64,000 nt of DNA from Tolypothrix sp. NIES-4075. GTDB taxonomy: Bacteria; Cyanobacteriota; Cyanobacteriia; Cyanobacteriales; Nostocaceae. This document shows, in pieces, positions 53,019 to 62,319 of this stretch. Under the pieces are notes generated by a model, which was not told where the DNA came from, searched no databases, and saw only the letters and a list, made by a program, of their open reading frames with translations. The stretch covers positions 124,001 through 188,000 of the forward strand of contig NZ_BDUC01000005.1 in assembly GCF_002218085.1 (NCBI RefSeq), in the 5' to 3' direction. Position numbers and translations under genes: made by a program. The stretch's first letter is position 1, and each line of letters starts with the position of its first letter.

Positions 53019-54203
53019 ATGACAACGCATATGTCAGGAAGTGGAGTTAAAAAAAGATTAGTTGGGATTGACTTATTTCGAGGCATTTCCGCTTATGCTG
53101 TGGCGTTAATTCACGCAGGTTCATTGATGCTTTATTCAGGTATACCTACAAATAACGTCACAGCAGCACTCGTGGAGATGAGCAGATTTGCCGTCCCCTT
53201 TTTTTTAGCTTTATCTTTCTATTTAATGACAAAAAAACTATATACAAGCAATCAACAACATTCTTTAGTTTCAATTTTTAAATCAAGGTCTGAGCGACTG
53301 CTAGTACCATATTTTTACTGGAGTATTATCTATTTTTCTGTACGATTAGTTAAATCTCTAAGTACATCGGAAAATTTAAGTAAATTATTTCAAGACCCGG
53401 TACTGCTAATTTTTCTCGGTGGTGCATCAATTCATCTTTATTTTTTGCCGCTTTTATTCACGGGTAGTTTTTTAATCGTATTTGCAGAGTTTTTAGTCAA
53501 AAAGCGCATTAGTCTGAGAATGCTATTTGTGTTATTTCTTGCCAGTCTTTTTATATACGAACTACAGATAGTGTCGGGAAACGGCTTTGATTTTTTTGCT
53601 AAATTTGGTGTCAACTGCTTAGAAGTTACTAATTCTTGCTCAGTTGCATTTCAACAATTCACCCAGTTGATATTTCCCAGCGGTAATAAGAATCAAATAC
53701 TTAGAATTGGTTTAGTAGTAATAGCGTGGTTGTTAAAATGTTTGCCATACATTTTACTAGCGATGATTATCAATCATCCATATATAAGAACAAAAATAGA
53801 AAATTTGGATATAAATAAAGCAGTTATTTTATTAATTTTCATGGCTGGTTTATCTGCTCTGAATTTAATGAATATAGATAAAATAATATATTTCCCTCAA
53901 TCTATATATGAATTAGGAACTGCTTTTTGTTTACTACTAAGTGGTATTGCTCTTTCAACTAGATTTTCAAATAATCGTTATATTGAAAATTTAGGTATTT
54001 GTTCTTTCGGCATATATCTCATCCATTATTTAGTACTGATGATTTATGTCAGCTTGATGGGCAAAATTCCCGATGAGCTTTTGAGGATATCACCGATCAG
54101 TATTATGTTGACACTCACGAGTATAACCTTCATTACTAGTTGGTTAATAACATCTATGTCTATGAGAATAAAACCGATTTCAAAACTTTTATTTCGCGTT
54201 TAG
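53019..54203 (+). CDS. Acyltransferase-3 family membrane protein (1 of 3)
   Basis: The 394-residue protein has about ten membrane helices and starts GIDLFRGISAYAVALIHAGS, the acyltransferase-3 signature with a catalytic-type histidine. A second block RSERLLVPYFYW and a C-terminal GICSFGIYLIHYLVL follow. Members add acetyl, succinyl or other acyl groups to surface sugars. It is the first of three consecutive genes of this superfamily. The donor and target sugar are unknown. Confidence 0.85.
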   Translation: MTTHMSGSGVKKRLVGIDLFRGISAYAVALIHAGSLMLYSGIPTNNVTAALVEMSRFAVPFFLALSFYLMTKKLYTSNQQHSLVSIFKSRSERLLVPYFYWSIIYFSVRLVKSLSTSENLSKLFQDPVLLIFLGGASIHLYFLPLLFTGSFLIVFAEFLVKKRISLRMLFVLFLASLFIYELQIVSGNGFDFFAKFGVNCLEVTNSCSVAFQQFTQLIFPSGNKNQILRIGLVVIAWLLKCLPYILLAMIINHPYIRTKIENLDINKAVILLIFMAGLSALNLMNIDKIIYFPQSIYELGTAFCLLLSGIALSTRFSNNRYIENLGICSFGIYLIHYLVLMIYVSLMGKIPDELLRISPISIMLTLTSITFITSWLITSMSMRIKPISKLLFRV

Positions 54204-54216
54204 ATAGGAGATTTAC

Positions 54217-55239
54217 ATGAATGTCAATGCTAGTTTTAAGAAGAATTTATCTGAAAGCTTATATTTAATTAGAGGAGTTGCGATCGCTCTTGTCGTCATA
54301 GGTCATGTCATTGGCTATAACCGCGACTACGGTATGCGGCAAATGTACAATTCAGACCTCTCCTTTCTCGGATGGTTATGTGATTTGATTAATACTTTTC
54401 ACATGCCAATATTCTTTATTGCTTCTGGTGTAGCTTTTGCTGTCTTTAGTAATAAAAATACCACTTTCAAAAAATTTGTCATTTCTAAGTTTGAAAAATT
54501 AATAATCCCCTTAATTTGCTGGGCACCCATTTATTTGGTTTTTCAATCTTTGTCCAAAGGTAAGCAGTTTAATTTGTTGGATATCATCAAAGCAACAGTA
54601 TTTCCATACGAAATTTTTTGGTTTATTCACGCTTTAATTTTCGCTACTTTGTTATCTTTTATTTGTTTTAAATATTTCCAATCCAATTTAGTATACTTTT
54701 CAGTATCGATTCTTTTATTTATTCTGGGTTTTGGTTATTGGAATCTTTTCTATGCTTTTGGTGTATTTATAGCCTCTTACTTAGATGACATTCGTTTATA
54801 TTTAGAAAAATTACCATTAAATTTGATATTTTTCATATTTATTGGTGGTATAACTACAATGGTTTTGACCAAGTATTTTATAGCAGTTAGTAATATTGAA
54901 AACTCTAGAATTATTAATGGACCAATAGCTTTTTTATCTATGTATTTGATAACAAATTCACGAGAAAAAATACTTTTACCTAAGCAGCTTGAACATTTAC
55001 GCCTGGGAGTTGCAACCTCTTTTGTGTACTTGGGAGCCGCAAGTATGATTATTTACCTCTTTCATGGATATTTTACCCGTGGCACAATACTTTTGATCGC
55101 TAAATTTTTGGGTTTACCAAATCCAATTTTATATTTTATCGTCGTAAGTTTTATGGGAATTGTTGGACCGATTATACTTTATAAATTATTGCTAAGTAAA
55201 AGCAAAATATTTATGTATTCAATTGGCGGTGCTAAGTAA
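54217..55239 (+). CDS. Acyltransferase-3 family membrane protein (2 of 3)
   Basis: This 340-residue protein opens LIRGVAIALVVIGHVIGYNR with the R-x10-H pattern, and has FHMPIFFIASGVAF, KFEKLIIPLICWAPIY and ASMIIYLFHGYF. The start has AGGAGATTTAC directly upstream. The sequence is distinct from its neighbours and nearer to the fucose 4-O-acetylase-like group. It lies 13 bp after the first copy and 15 bp before the third. Confidence 0.83.
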   Translation: MNVNASFKKNLSESLYLIRGVAIALVVIGHVIGYNRDYGMRQMYNSDLSFLGWLCDLINTFHMPIFFIASGVAFAVFSNKNTTFKKFVISKFEKLIIPLICWAPIYLVFQSLSKGKQFNLLDIIKATVFPYEIFWFIHALIFATLLSFICFKYFQSNLVYFSVSILLFILGFGYWNLFYAFGVFIASYLDDIRLYLEKLPLNLIFFIFIGGITTMVLTKYFIAVSNIENSRIINGPIAFLSMYLITNSREKILLPKQLEHLRLGVATSFVYLGAASMIIYLFHGYFTRGTILLIAKFLGLPNPILYFIVVSFMGIVGPIILYKLLLSKSKIFMYSIGGAK

Positions 55240-55254
55240 TAAAAGGAGATTTTT

Positions 55255-56331
55255 ATGCAAAAAGCTGCAAATCATCATCAAAAACTAAATCTCCTCCAAG
55301 TATTTCGAGGAATCGCCGCAGTCATGGTAATATTTGCTCACTGTGACTTAATATTTAATCAAAATTTCCAAAAAAACTTTTTGGGTAAAATATTGAATTT
55401 TGGTGGCTCAGGTGTAGATTTCTTCTTTGTATTAAGCGGATTTATTATCTTATATATTCATCAATCAGATATTGGGAATAGAAGCAAGCTGAAGTCATTT
55501 TTTATTAAAAGAGTTACCCGAATTTACCCGATTTATTGGGTAGTTTTGACACTCAAGTTATCCGCTTCTTTATTCTTTGCTTACGATCCTGACACCAGCC
55601 AGAGAAATATTCTAGAAATATTCAAAGCTTTTATCTTATTTCCTCAAAAACAAGAAATTCTCGCCAGCAGCTTTCTCGGTGTTAGCTGGACATTGAGCTA
55701 TGAAGTTTTATTTTATATCATATTTGGTTTATTAATTGCCTTAAAACCCAAGCTATCTTTTCCCCTAATTTCCACATGGTTATTATTGACATTTACACAT
55801 TTTATTGGTTTTTTCGATTTACCGAAAGACAGCTTTATTCTTAATTTTATTTTTAACGAACATAATCTAGAGTTTTTTCTCGGTTGCGTAGCAGCTTACA
55901 TTGTATCTAAACATAAAATTCCTCAAGAAATGACTTTAATTTGTCTGGGGGCTTTTTTATATACTTTAGGAGCAATCAATTATTACTACAAAGTTGTAGA
56001 TATATCGCCTGTAATTTCCTTTGGTATTCCTTCGATGCTCTTGGTAGTTGGCTCTACATCTCTAGAAATGAGGAAACATGTAGATGTAAATAAAATTTTG
56101 ATATATATAGGAAATGCATCATATTCTATTTATTTAATGCACGGATTTTTTATCAATAATATTACCAAGTTGATTCTAAAAGTTGCTCCTGATATTACTC
56201 AAAACATTCTGATTTTAAATATGCTGGGATTGATAATTGCTTTCATAGCTCTTTTATTTGGATGCGCTGTTTATTCGTATATTGAGAAGCCATTGCTTTC
56301 AATTTTTAAACCTAAATTAGCGACAACGTAG
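55255..56331 (+). CDS. Acyltransferase-3 family membrane protein (3 of 3)
   Basis: The 358-residue protein starts NLLQVFRGIAAVMVIFAHCD and continues with SGVDFFFVLSGFIILY, RVTRIYPIYWVVL, LGVSWTLSYEVLFYI and NASYSIYLMHGFF. These are the classic OafA/ExoZ-type blocks. ExoZ-like enzymes acetylate exopolysaccharide. AAAAGGAG lies before the ATG. A palindromic-repeat gap of 136 bp separates it from the next glycosyltransferase. Confidence 0.87.
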   Translation: MQKAANHHQKLNLLQVFRGIAAVMVIFAHCDLIFNQNFQKNFLGKILNFGGSGVDFFFVLSGFIILYIHQSDIGNRSKLKSFFIKRVTRIYPIYWVVLTLKLSASLFFAYDPDTSQRNILEIFKAFILFPQKQEILASSFLGVSWTLSYEVLFYIIFGLLIALKPKLSFPLISTWLLLTFTHFIGFFDLPKDSFILNFIFNEHNLEFFLGCVAAYIVSKHKIPQEMTLICLGAFLYTLGAINYYYKVVDISPVISFGIPSMLLVVGSTSLEMRKHVDVNKILIYIGNASYSIYLMHGFFINNITKLILKVAPDITQNILILNMLGLIIAFIALLFGCAVYSYIEKPLLSIFKPKLATT

Positions 56332-56467
56332 AAAGCGCTTTAGCGCTTTAAACAAATATTTTGTTTAATTATTACTGGATTTGTATTAGGGGCAAAAAGA
56401 GCGCTGTTAGGGGAGCTTTACCGTAGGGTAGCGCTCACTACGAATTAAACTTTTTAAATATATAAAA
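56332..56467. repeat. Palindromic repeats within the polysaccharide locus
   Basis: The 136-bp gap starts with AAAGCGCTTTAGCGCTTT and later has AGCGCTGTTAG and GTAGCGCTCACTAC, members of the same family as at 308-487, 7499 and 58634. It may cause partial termination or RNA processing within the locus. Confidence 0.6.
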
Positions 56468-57643
56468 ATGAAGAACCAGCAAATACTTGATACGAATAAT
56501 TCACTGACGCCAGATGAACGGCGTTATCGAGTTGTATTGGTTCATCCGAGTGCGGGAATTAACTGGAGTGGTGGATCGGAGATTTTTGCGATAGAACTAG
56601 CCAAGCGATTGAGTGCTTACTTTGATGTTGAACTGTTAAGCGGAGCTGAGTGCGGTTCTTTTTGTCATCCGACTGGTGGTATTTCTCGCGTTCAAGCTTA
56701 TCATGCGGTGCGTTATCCGCTGATTGCGCCGTTAGTGCATCGGTTTGCGACTCATCCGGAAATTGTTATCGAACATCTTACCAATTTTCTACCTTGTGCT
56801 TTTCACTTATTACGTCGCCGCGCAGATGTGATATTTCCCTGTAATGATTATGGTGGGTTAGCGATGGCAGCTTTTGTCAGAGCTTTAATTGGTACACCGA
56901 TTATTTTTACCGAACATGTGGGATTAATGGGGGATGGACGTTCTCTAAAACGCAACCTGCGTTTTCAACCCGATCGCTTGGTGGTTTTTTCGCAAGCAAT
57001 GGCAGATTTTGTTCATAGTGTACAACCGAAGCAACTTGTTAACGTTATTCCTAACGGTGTAGACCTCGATCAATTTACACCGTCAGGAACTAGTATCGAT
57101 TTTAATTTGGCAAAACCAATCATATTATGTGTAGCTTCTTTAAAGCGCAACAGTCACAAACGCATTAGTCTGACGATGCAAGCAGTAGCGCGACTACCCC
57201 ACGCTAGCCTTTTATTGTGCGGTGATGGATGCGATCGCGCTTACTTTCAATCTCTCGGTGACGAGTTACTCGGTTGCCAACGCTTCGCTATCTGCACATA
57301 TCCCTATGAGCGAATGCCAGAAATCTATCGCAGTGCAGATGTATTCACTCTTCCTTCTATTGATGAGCCATTCGGACTGGCTTACATAGAAGCAATGGCA
57401 AGTGGTTTACCTGTTGTCGCTACTGACGACGAAATGCGGCGTTACATTGTCGCTGACGCTGGTGTATTGTGTGACGTAACTAACCCAGATACTTACGCGG
57501 CTGCACTTGCAAAAGTTCTTGATGACAAAAGAGAAATACAACCACGATTGAACGCTATGCGCTTCAGCTGGGATGCAGTCACATTAAGCTACCGGGACGC
57601 TATTTTACAAACGATTCTATCTAAAGAAAAATTGTTAGCATAA
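56468..57643 (+). CDS. GT4-family glycosyltransferase
   Basis: The 391-residue GT-B protein has VVLVHPSAGINWSGGSEIFA at the N-domain, ILCVASLKRNSHKRISLTM, LLCGDGCDRAYF and PSIDEPFGLAYIEAMASGLP with the family-4 acidic pair. It transfers a sugar onto the growing repeat unit. It is followed by two family-2 enzymes in the same direction. Confidence 0.87.
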   Translation: MKNQQILDTNNSLTPDERRYRVVLVHPSAGINWSGGSEIFAIELAKRLSAYFDVELLSGAECGSFCHPTGGISRVQAYHAVRYPLIAPLVHRFATHPEIVIEHLTNFLPCAFHLLRRRADVIFPCNDYGGLAMAAFVRALIGTPIIFTEHVGLMGDGRSLKRNLRFQPDRLVVFSQAMADFVHSVQPKQLVNVIPNGVDLDQFTPSGTSIDFNLAKPIILCVASLKRNSHKRISLTMQAVARLPHASLLLCGDGCDRAYFQSLGDELLGCQRFAICTYPYERMPEIYRSADVFTLPSIDEPFGLAYIEAMASGLPVVATDDEMRRYIVADAGVLCDVTNPDTYAAALAKVLDDKREIQPRLNAMRFSWDAVTLSYRDAILQTILSKEKLLA

Positions 57644-57667
57644 ACTTATTAAATTCAGGGGGTTTCT

Positions 57668-58627
57668 ATGCCTAAAGTTTCTGTAATTATCCCGGCTTAC
57701 AATGCTCTTGCTTATCTTCCAGAAACAATAGAGAGCGTTTTCAAACAGACATTTTCTGACTTTGAAGTGTTAATAGTTGATGATGGTAGTTCCGATGGAA
57801 CTGCGGCATGGGCAACGCAAATCACAGATTCGCGAGTGAAACTAATTTGCCAAAAAAATCAAGGTTCATCTGTTGCGAGAAATACAGGTATTACTGCCGC
57901 TAAAGGTGAGTATATCGCGCTTTTAGATGCTGATGATTTATGGGAACCAACCAAATTAGAAAAGCAAGTACGTTTTCTTGAACAAAATCCCTCAATCGGG
58001 TTAGTAGATACCTGGACAATTTTAATTAACCAACAAGGTAAATCTACAGGAAGAATAATTGTTTCTTTCGCTGAAGGTGATGTCTGGAAACAACTTGTGC
58101 AATTTAAACCAGTTTGTTGCTGTGACAGTACACCTTTGATTCGTCGCAGTTGTTTTGAGAATGTTGGATTATTTAATCCAGATTTACCTTATCTCGAAGA
58201 TTTAGATATGTGGATTCGTCTTGCTTATGTTTATGAATTTGCAGCAATAAAAGAACCTTTGGTTCGTTATCGACAGCATCCTCAAAGTAAGTCTACTAAC
58301 TGTAAAGGAACTTTAGAAGCTTTTCGGACAATCATTGAAAACGCTTTTGAAACTGTACCCGCTGAATTACTACCTTTAAGAGATAAAGGATATGCTCGCG
58401 TTAATCTATACTTAGCTTGGAGAGCGATAAATAATAAAGATTACGAACAAGCAATTCATTATAATCATCAAGCGATCGCTCATCATCCACAACTAATTTT
58501 ATCTTGGGATTTTCTGCGTCAAAGTATTGCTTTGGCGCTGCTAAAACGGCTAGGTTCGCAAACTTATGACAGAGTGCGATCGCTTGTACAAACAATGCGC
58601 CGCAACATCTCAACCCCTGTAACTTAA
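57668..58627 (+). CDS. GT2-family glycosyltransferase (tandem copy 1)
   Basis: The 319-residue GT-A protein starts MPKVSVIIPAYNALAYLPET, with DDGSSDGT, ARNTGITAAKGEYIALLDADD (DxD metal site) and a C-terminal helical part. It is 319 residues long, exactly like the following gene, and the two align along their whole length, so they are a tandem duplicate. Inverting sugar transfer to the exopolysaccharide unit is inferred. Confidence 0.88.
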   Translation: MPKVSVIIPAYNALAYLPETIESVFKQTFSDFEVLIVDDGSSDGTAAWATQITDSRVKLICQKNQGSSVARNTGITAAKGEYIALLDADDLWEPTKLEKQVRFLEQNPSIGLVDTWTILINQQGKSTGRIIVSFAEGDVWKQLVQFKPVCCCDSTPLIRRSCFENVGLFNPDLPYLEDLDMWIRLAYVYEFAAIKEPLVRYRQHPQSKSTNCKGTLEAFRTIIENAFETVPAELLPLRDKGYARVNLYLAWRAINNKDYEQAIHYNHQAIAHHPQLILSWDFLRQSIALALLKRLGSQTYDRVRSLVQTMRRNISTPVT

Positions 58628-58633
58628 CTCGTA

Positions 58634-58653
58634 GTGAGCGCTTTAACGCTCAC
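58634..58653. repeat. Palindrome between the tandem GT2 genes
   Basis: GTGAGCG and CGCTCAC are perfect 7-bp arms with a CTTTAA loop, a member of the gtagtgagcgctttaacgct repeat family. Confidence 0.8.
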
Positions 58654-58691
58654 TTAATTAAAAAAATTCGATTCTTTTTACCAAAGAAAAA

Positions 58692-59651
58692 ATGCCAAAA
58701 GTTTCCGTTGTTGTTCCCGCATATAATGCAATGAAATACCTCCCCGAAACCGTGGAGAGCGTCTTGCAGCAAACTTTGACTGATTTTGAAGTATTGATTA
58801 TTAATGATGGTAGTTCCGATGGAATTGTGGAATGGAGTTCTCAAATAACTGACCTCAGAATCAAAGTTATTTCCCAAGCAAATCAAGGTACAGCAGCGGC
58901 ACGAAATAAAGGAATCACTGAATCTCAAGGCGAATATATTGCCTTTTTAGATGCTGATGACATTTGGGAACCGACTAAGTTAGAAAAACAAGCAAATTGT
59001 TTAGATAATAATCCTTTAGTTGGTCTAGTTGATGCTTGGACAGCTTACATGGATGAAAGTGGTAAGCTTACAGGCATAGTTATGAGGCATACTGAAGAAG
59101 GTGATGTCTACAAAAAGGTTTTTGAATCGTGTGATAGTTCGGTTTGTTGTGGAAGTTCACCGATGATTCGCCGTTCTTGTTTTGAAACTCTCGGCTTATT
59201 TGATGAAAGTAGCTACATCGAAGATGTAGATATGTGGATCAGAATCGCCTCTCGTTATCACTATGCAGTGGTAAAAGAACCCTTGGTTCATTATCGACAG
59301 CATCCTAATAATAAATCAAAAGATTGCCAGTCAATGTTAGAAGGTTTCCGGCGATTGATTGAGAAAACATATCGAGCTTTGCCAACAGAAGTATTGTATC
59401 TGAGACCGCAAAGCTATGGAAGATTGTATATTTATCTTGCTTGGAGGTCTATAGATAACAAAGATTTTCAACAAGCGGCACATTATCGCAACTTAGCGAT
59501 CGCCAACTATCCGCAACTGCTTTTAAAACCTTGGGTTATCCGCTTAAGTGTAGCGATCGCCGCACTAGAGTTGCTGGGATTTGAAGGTTATGAAAAAGTG
59601 CGATCGTTTAATCGTGCTTTACGTCGTCGTTTGTCATTTCGCGCAATTTAA
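58692..59651 (+). CDS. GT2-family glycosyltransferase (tandem copy 2)
   Basis: This 319-residue paralogue of the preceding gene starts MPKVSVVVPAYNAMKYLPET. It keeps INDGSSDG, AARNKGITESQGEYIAFLDADD, the downstream SYIEDVDMWIRIASRY block and a matching tail. Divergence is moderate, so the copies probably add different sugars or use different acceptors. Confidence 0.88.
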   Translation: MPKVSVVVPAYNAMKYLPETVESVLQQTLTDFEVLIINDGSSDGIVEWSSQITDLRIKVISQANQGTAAARNKGITESQGEYIAFLDADDIWEPTKLEKQANCLDNNPLVGLVDAWTAYMDESGKLTGIVMRHTEEGDVYKKVFESCDSSVCCGSSPMIRRSCFETLGLFDESSYIEDVDMWIRIASRYHYAVVKEPLVHYRQHPNNKSKDCQSMLEGFRRLIEKTYRALPTEVLYLRPQSYGRLYIYLAWRSIDNKDFQQAAHYRNLAIANYPQLLLKPWVIRLSVAIAALELLGFEGYEKVRSFNRALRRRLSFRAI

Positions 59652-59656
59652 GGGAC

Positions 59657-59820
59657 TGGGGAATGGGGAATGGGTAATGGGTAATGGGGAATGGGTAATG
59701 GGAAAAGGAAAAGAATTATTACCAATTACCCCTTCGGGGTTCGCCAGGTGCGTGACTGTCGGGAGACCCGCCCAACGCACTGGCTCACCAATTCTCAATT
59801 ACCAATTACCAATACCCCAT
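59657..59820. repeat. 7-mer tandem tract and palindromic repeat upstream of wzx-like gene
   Basis: GGGGAAT and GGGTAAT heptamers (59657-59706) are followed by a palindromic repeat (about 59744-59790, CCCCTTCGGGGTTCGCCAGG to GCACTGGCTCACC). The latter is related to the repeat inside pepN. CCAATTACC tracts follow. No gene is visible here. Confidence 0.8.
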
Positions 59821-59858
59821 GCCCAATACCCAATATCTAATCGCTTTTTGGAGTAACT

Positions 59859-61244
59859 GTGGGACTGCGTAATCAAGTCATTAAGGGTGGAGCCTTACTG
59901 GTTGTAAGACAAGCTCTGGGAATATTACTCAGCCTAATAGGAGTAATATTTATCACAAGAGTTATTGGACCTACCCAGTACGGTTTGTATGGAGTAGGTT
60001 ATGGAATTGTCAGCTTTCTCGGCGGTTTGGGTATATGGGGTTTGGATGTTTATTTATTACGCAAAACCAGCAACCCAGAGCAAGAAGATTATGACCAAGC
60101 TTTTACTCTGTTGCTATGTTTTGGTGGAGTCTTTGCGCTTAGTTTGGTATTAGGGCAACATATTATCGCCCAAATGCTTAACCTTCCAGAAGCCGCACCG
60201 TTTTTGGCGGCTTTGGGTTTGACTTTACCAATATCATTGTTAAATATACCTTTAACAATTAAACTCGACCGCGACTTAAATTTTAAGCGTGTGGCATATA
60301 TTGAGTTAATCAGTCAAGTTAGCTACTACGTGATAGCGCTACCACTAGCGCATCAAGGAGCTGGTGCTTGGGCACCGACTGCTGGTTTGTGGCTTCAGCA
60401 AATCAGCATGGTTGCGCTGACTTATTCGAGTACTAAACTTCGTCCGCGCTTGTGCTGGAAGCCAAGTTTAATTCGGGAGATGCTGAAGTATGGCTTAAGC
60501 TATTCTAGTTCGACTTGGTTATGGCAATTGCGATCGCTTGTTAATCCAGTCATTGTTGGACGTTTCGCCGGCGCTGAAGCTGTGGGCTTTGTTTCTCTTG
60601 CCATTCGCTTGGTAGAAATGCTTTCCTTTGCCAAGTCAGTAACTTGGCGTTTAGCTATGGCAGCGCTTGCTAAACTCGAAAATGACAAAACTCGTCTGCG
60701 TCACAGTATTGAAGAGGGAATGCGCTTGCAAGCGCTAGCAGTTGGCGTTCCAATGGCAGGTTTTGCGCTGCTCGGTCCGATAGTATTATTACTGATTTTT
60801 GGGAAAAATTGGACTCCAGTGCTGCACGTCTTTCCATATATTGCCGTTGGCTATCTTTCCAATTCCATCTTCAACCTGCATTGCTCAGTACTTTATCTGC
60901 TGGGTAGAAATTTATTAGTTGCTTGGTTTCATGCAGCTCATGTCGCACTTTTTGCCGGTGGTGCGTTTTTGCTAGTGCCGCAGATGGGAATAGTTGGTTA
61001 TGGCTGGGCTGAAATATGTGCATTAGCTAGTTACCTACTGCTCCATATATATATAGTCAAAGAATTGGGCAATTTAAATTACACTAAAGCTTTGGTTTGG
61101 TATGGCATCACCGTTGCTGTTTTGGTTTTAAGTACATTACCTGGTTCAGCTCGTTACCTGTCTTGTTTGTTACTACTGCTTCCACTAACATCAACTAAAG
61201 AAAGAAATACCCTTGTCGGCTATTTTCAAATATTGAGGTCTTGA
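59859..61244 (+). CDS. Polysaccharide flippase (Wzx/PST family)
   Basis: The 461-residue protein has about 12-14 membrane helices and starts GLRNQVIKGGALLVVRQALG, with FITRVIGPTQYGLYGVGYGI and FAGAEAVGFVSLAIRLVEML, typical of polysaccharide-synthesis (MVF/PST) transporters. It would flip lipid-linked repeat units to the outer face for the Wzy-like polymerase. The start is GTG 59859 with GGAG just upstream. The last residues are in a typical short cytoplasmic tail. Confidence 0.88.
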   Translation: MGLRNQVIKGGALLVVRQALGILLSLIGVIFITRVIGPTQYGLYGVGYGIVSFLGGLGIWGLDVYLLRKTSNPEQEDYDQAFTLLLCFGGVFALSLVLGQHIIAQMLNLPEAAPFLAALGLTLPISLLNIPLTIKLDRDLNFKRVAYIELISQVSYYVIALPLAHQGAGAWAPTAGLWLQQISMVALTYSSTKLRPRLCWKPSLIREMLKYGLSYSSSTWLWQLRSLVNPVIVGRFAGAEAVGFVSLAIRLVEMLSFAKSVTWRLAMAALAKLENDKTRLRHSIEEGMRLQALAVGVPMAGFALLGPIVLLLIFGKNWTPVLHVFPYIAVGYLSNSIFNLHCSVLYLLGRNLLVAWFHAAHVALFAGGAFLLVPQMGIVGYGWAEICALASYLLLHIYIVKELGNLNYTKALVWYGITVAVLVLSTLPGSARYLSCLLLLLPLTSTKERNTLVGYFQILRS

Positions 61245-61312
61245 CAAGAAAGGCGCTTAGGCTAATCTAAGCGTCTTAGCTACAATGTAATTGTAGTTAG
61301 CCATACAAAAAT

Positions 61313-62245
61313 ATGAACATTAAACTTCCTTTGAGTTATCAGGAAATTGTTGATGAAGTAGTTAATTTTACCGATTTACCCAGACAGGAAGTAGAACATA
61401 AAGTGTGGATGCAGGCTCTAGGTGAAGGGGTTGTGGTTCAAGACGCAAAGCATTTTGGAGTAACTCCCCATGAATATGACGACAAGATGGAACAACTCTA
61501 TAAAGAAGGATATGGATTAATAATTGAGACTATGGTTTTTTGGGCATCACATGAAAGACAGCTTTGGATTCAACAAGCGATTGAAAGGATTCGCTTATAC
61601 GCCCAAAAAAATAATCGCCCACTTGATGAATTAGCAATTCTCATGTTAGGTGACGGCACCGGCAATGATTCTTTAGAACTTGTGAGAAACAACTTTAAAA
61701 TTAACTATTTCGACATTCCTGGAAGTAAAACATACGAATTTGCTACAAAGCGGTTTGCCCATTACGATTTGATAGGCGATTCTCCAAAGGAGACGCTTCT
61801 CTACGAGAGGCTCCGCCAACGCGATCGCGTAAATCTTATCTCTGACTATAATTATTGTCTGACATCTCAGTATGATGTTGTACTTTCTTTTGAAGTTTTA
61901 GAACATTTGACTGACCCCGTTGCCGCTATTAGAGATATTAACTTAATGCTGAAACCTGACGGCATCGCAATTATTACAGAAGCATTTTCTGCTGTTTCTG
62001 ATAATTTTCCTACTCATTTAAAATCAAACTTAAAATTTGTTAATCAGACACCTTTTTTATTTTTACAAAATAAAATGTTAATGACTTGGTATAGTCAAAA
62101 ATCATTTTTTAAATTTAAACCAATGGAGTTTGTTAAAAAAGAAAAAATCTCACTTCCAGATTTTATCTCTCTTTTGAAAGATGCGAAAATAAGCCGACCA
62201 TACTTAAATAATAAAATAAGAAAATTATTCGCTTTTGGTTCTTGA
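61313..62245 (+). CDS. SAM-dependent methyltransferase of the polysaccharide locus
   Basis: The 310-residue protein has an N-terminal helical part. A methyltransferase core follows: LMLGDGTGNDSLELV, NYFDIPGS, DVVLSFEVLEHLTDPV and LMLKPDGIAIITEAF. Between the second and third strands a segment (SPKETLLYERLRQRD, about 157-171) is encoded by repeat-like DNA (61776-61828) and looks like an in-frame insertion. A role in sugar methylation is inferred from context only. Confidence 0.75.
   Translation: MNIKLPLSYQEIVDEVVNFTDLPRQEVEHKVWMQALGEGVVVQDAKHFGVTPHEYDDKMEQLYKEGYGLIIETMVFWASHERQLWIQQAIERIRLYAQKNNRPLDELAILMLGDGTGNDSLELVRNNFKINYFDIPGSKTYEFATKRFAHYDLIGDSPKETLLYERLRQRDRVNLISDYNYCLTSQYDVVLSFEVLEHLTDPVAAIRDINLMLKPDGIAIITEAFSAVSDNFPTHLKSNLKFVNQTPFLFLQNKMLMTWYSQKSFFKFKPMEFVKKEKISLPDFISLLKDAKISRPYLNNKIRKLFAFGS
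61776..61828. repeat. Palindromic repeat inside the methyltransferase gene
   Basis: GGCGATTCTCCAAAGGAGAC is followed by CTTCTCTACGAGAGGCTCCG and CCAACGCGATCGCG. It contains the palindromes CTCCAAAGGAG and CTCTACGAGAG and resembles other intergenic repeats such as 29648-29668. Confidence 0.75.
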
Positions 62246-62267
62246 TATCTGGCAAATCATACATATT

Positions 62268-62296
62268 GTAGAGACGTTCCGTCGGAACGTCTCTAC
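62268..62296. terminator. Hairpin between convergent genes
   Basis: GTAGAGACGTTCC and GGAACGTCTCTAC are perfect 13-nt complements with a 3-nt loop. It lies between the methyltransferase and the lipoprotein gene and probably ends transcription both ways. It shares the GTAGAGACG arm with 18320-18347. Confidence 0.75.
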
Positions 62297-62319
62297 GACG
62301 GCTGCCCCTAGCTTATTCT

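Noticed and set aside
59581..59856. Plus-strand 91-codon frame
   Set aside because: It is translated from the GGGGAAT repeat tract and adjoining palindromic repeat.
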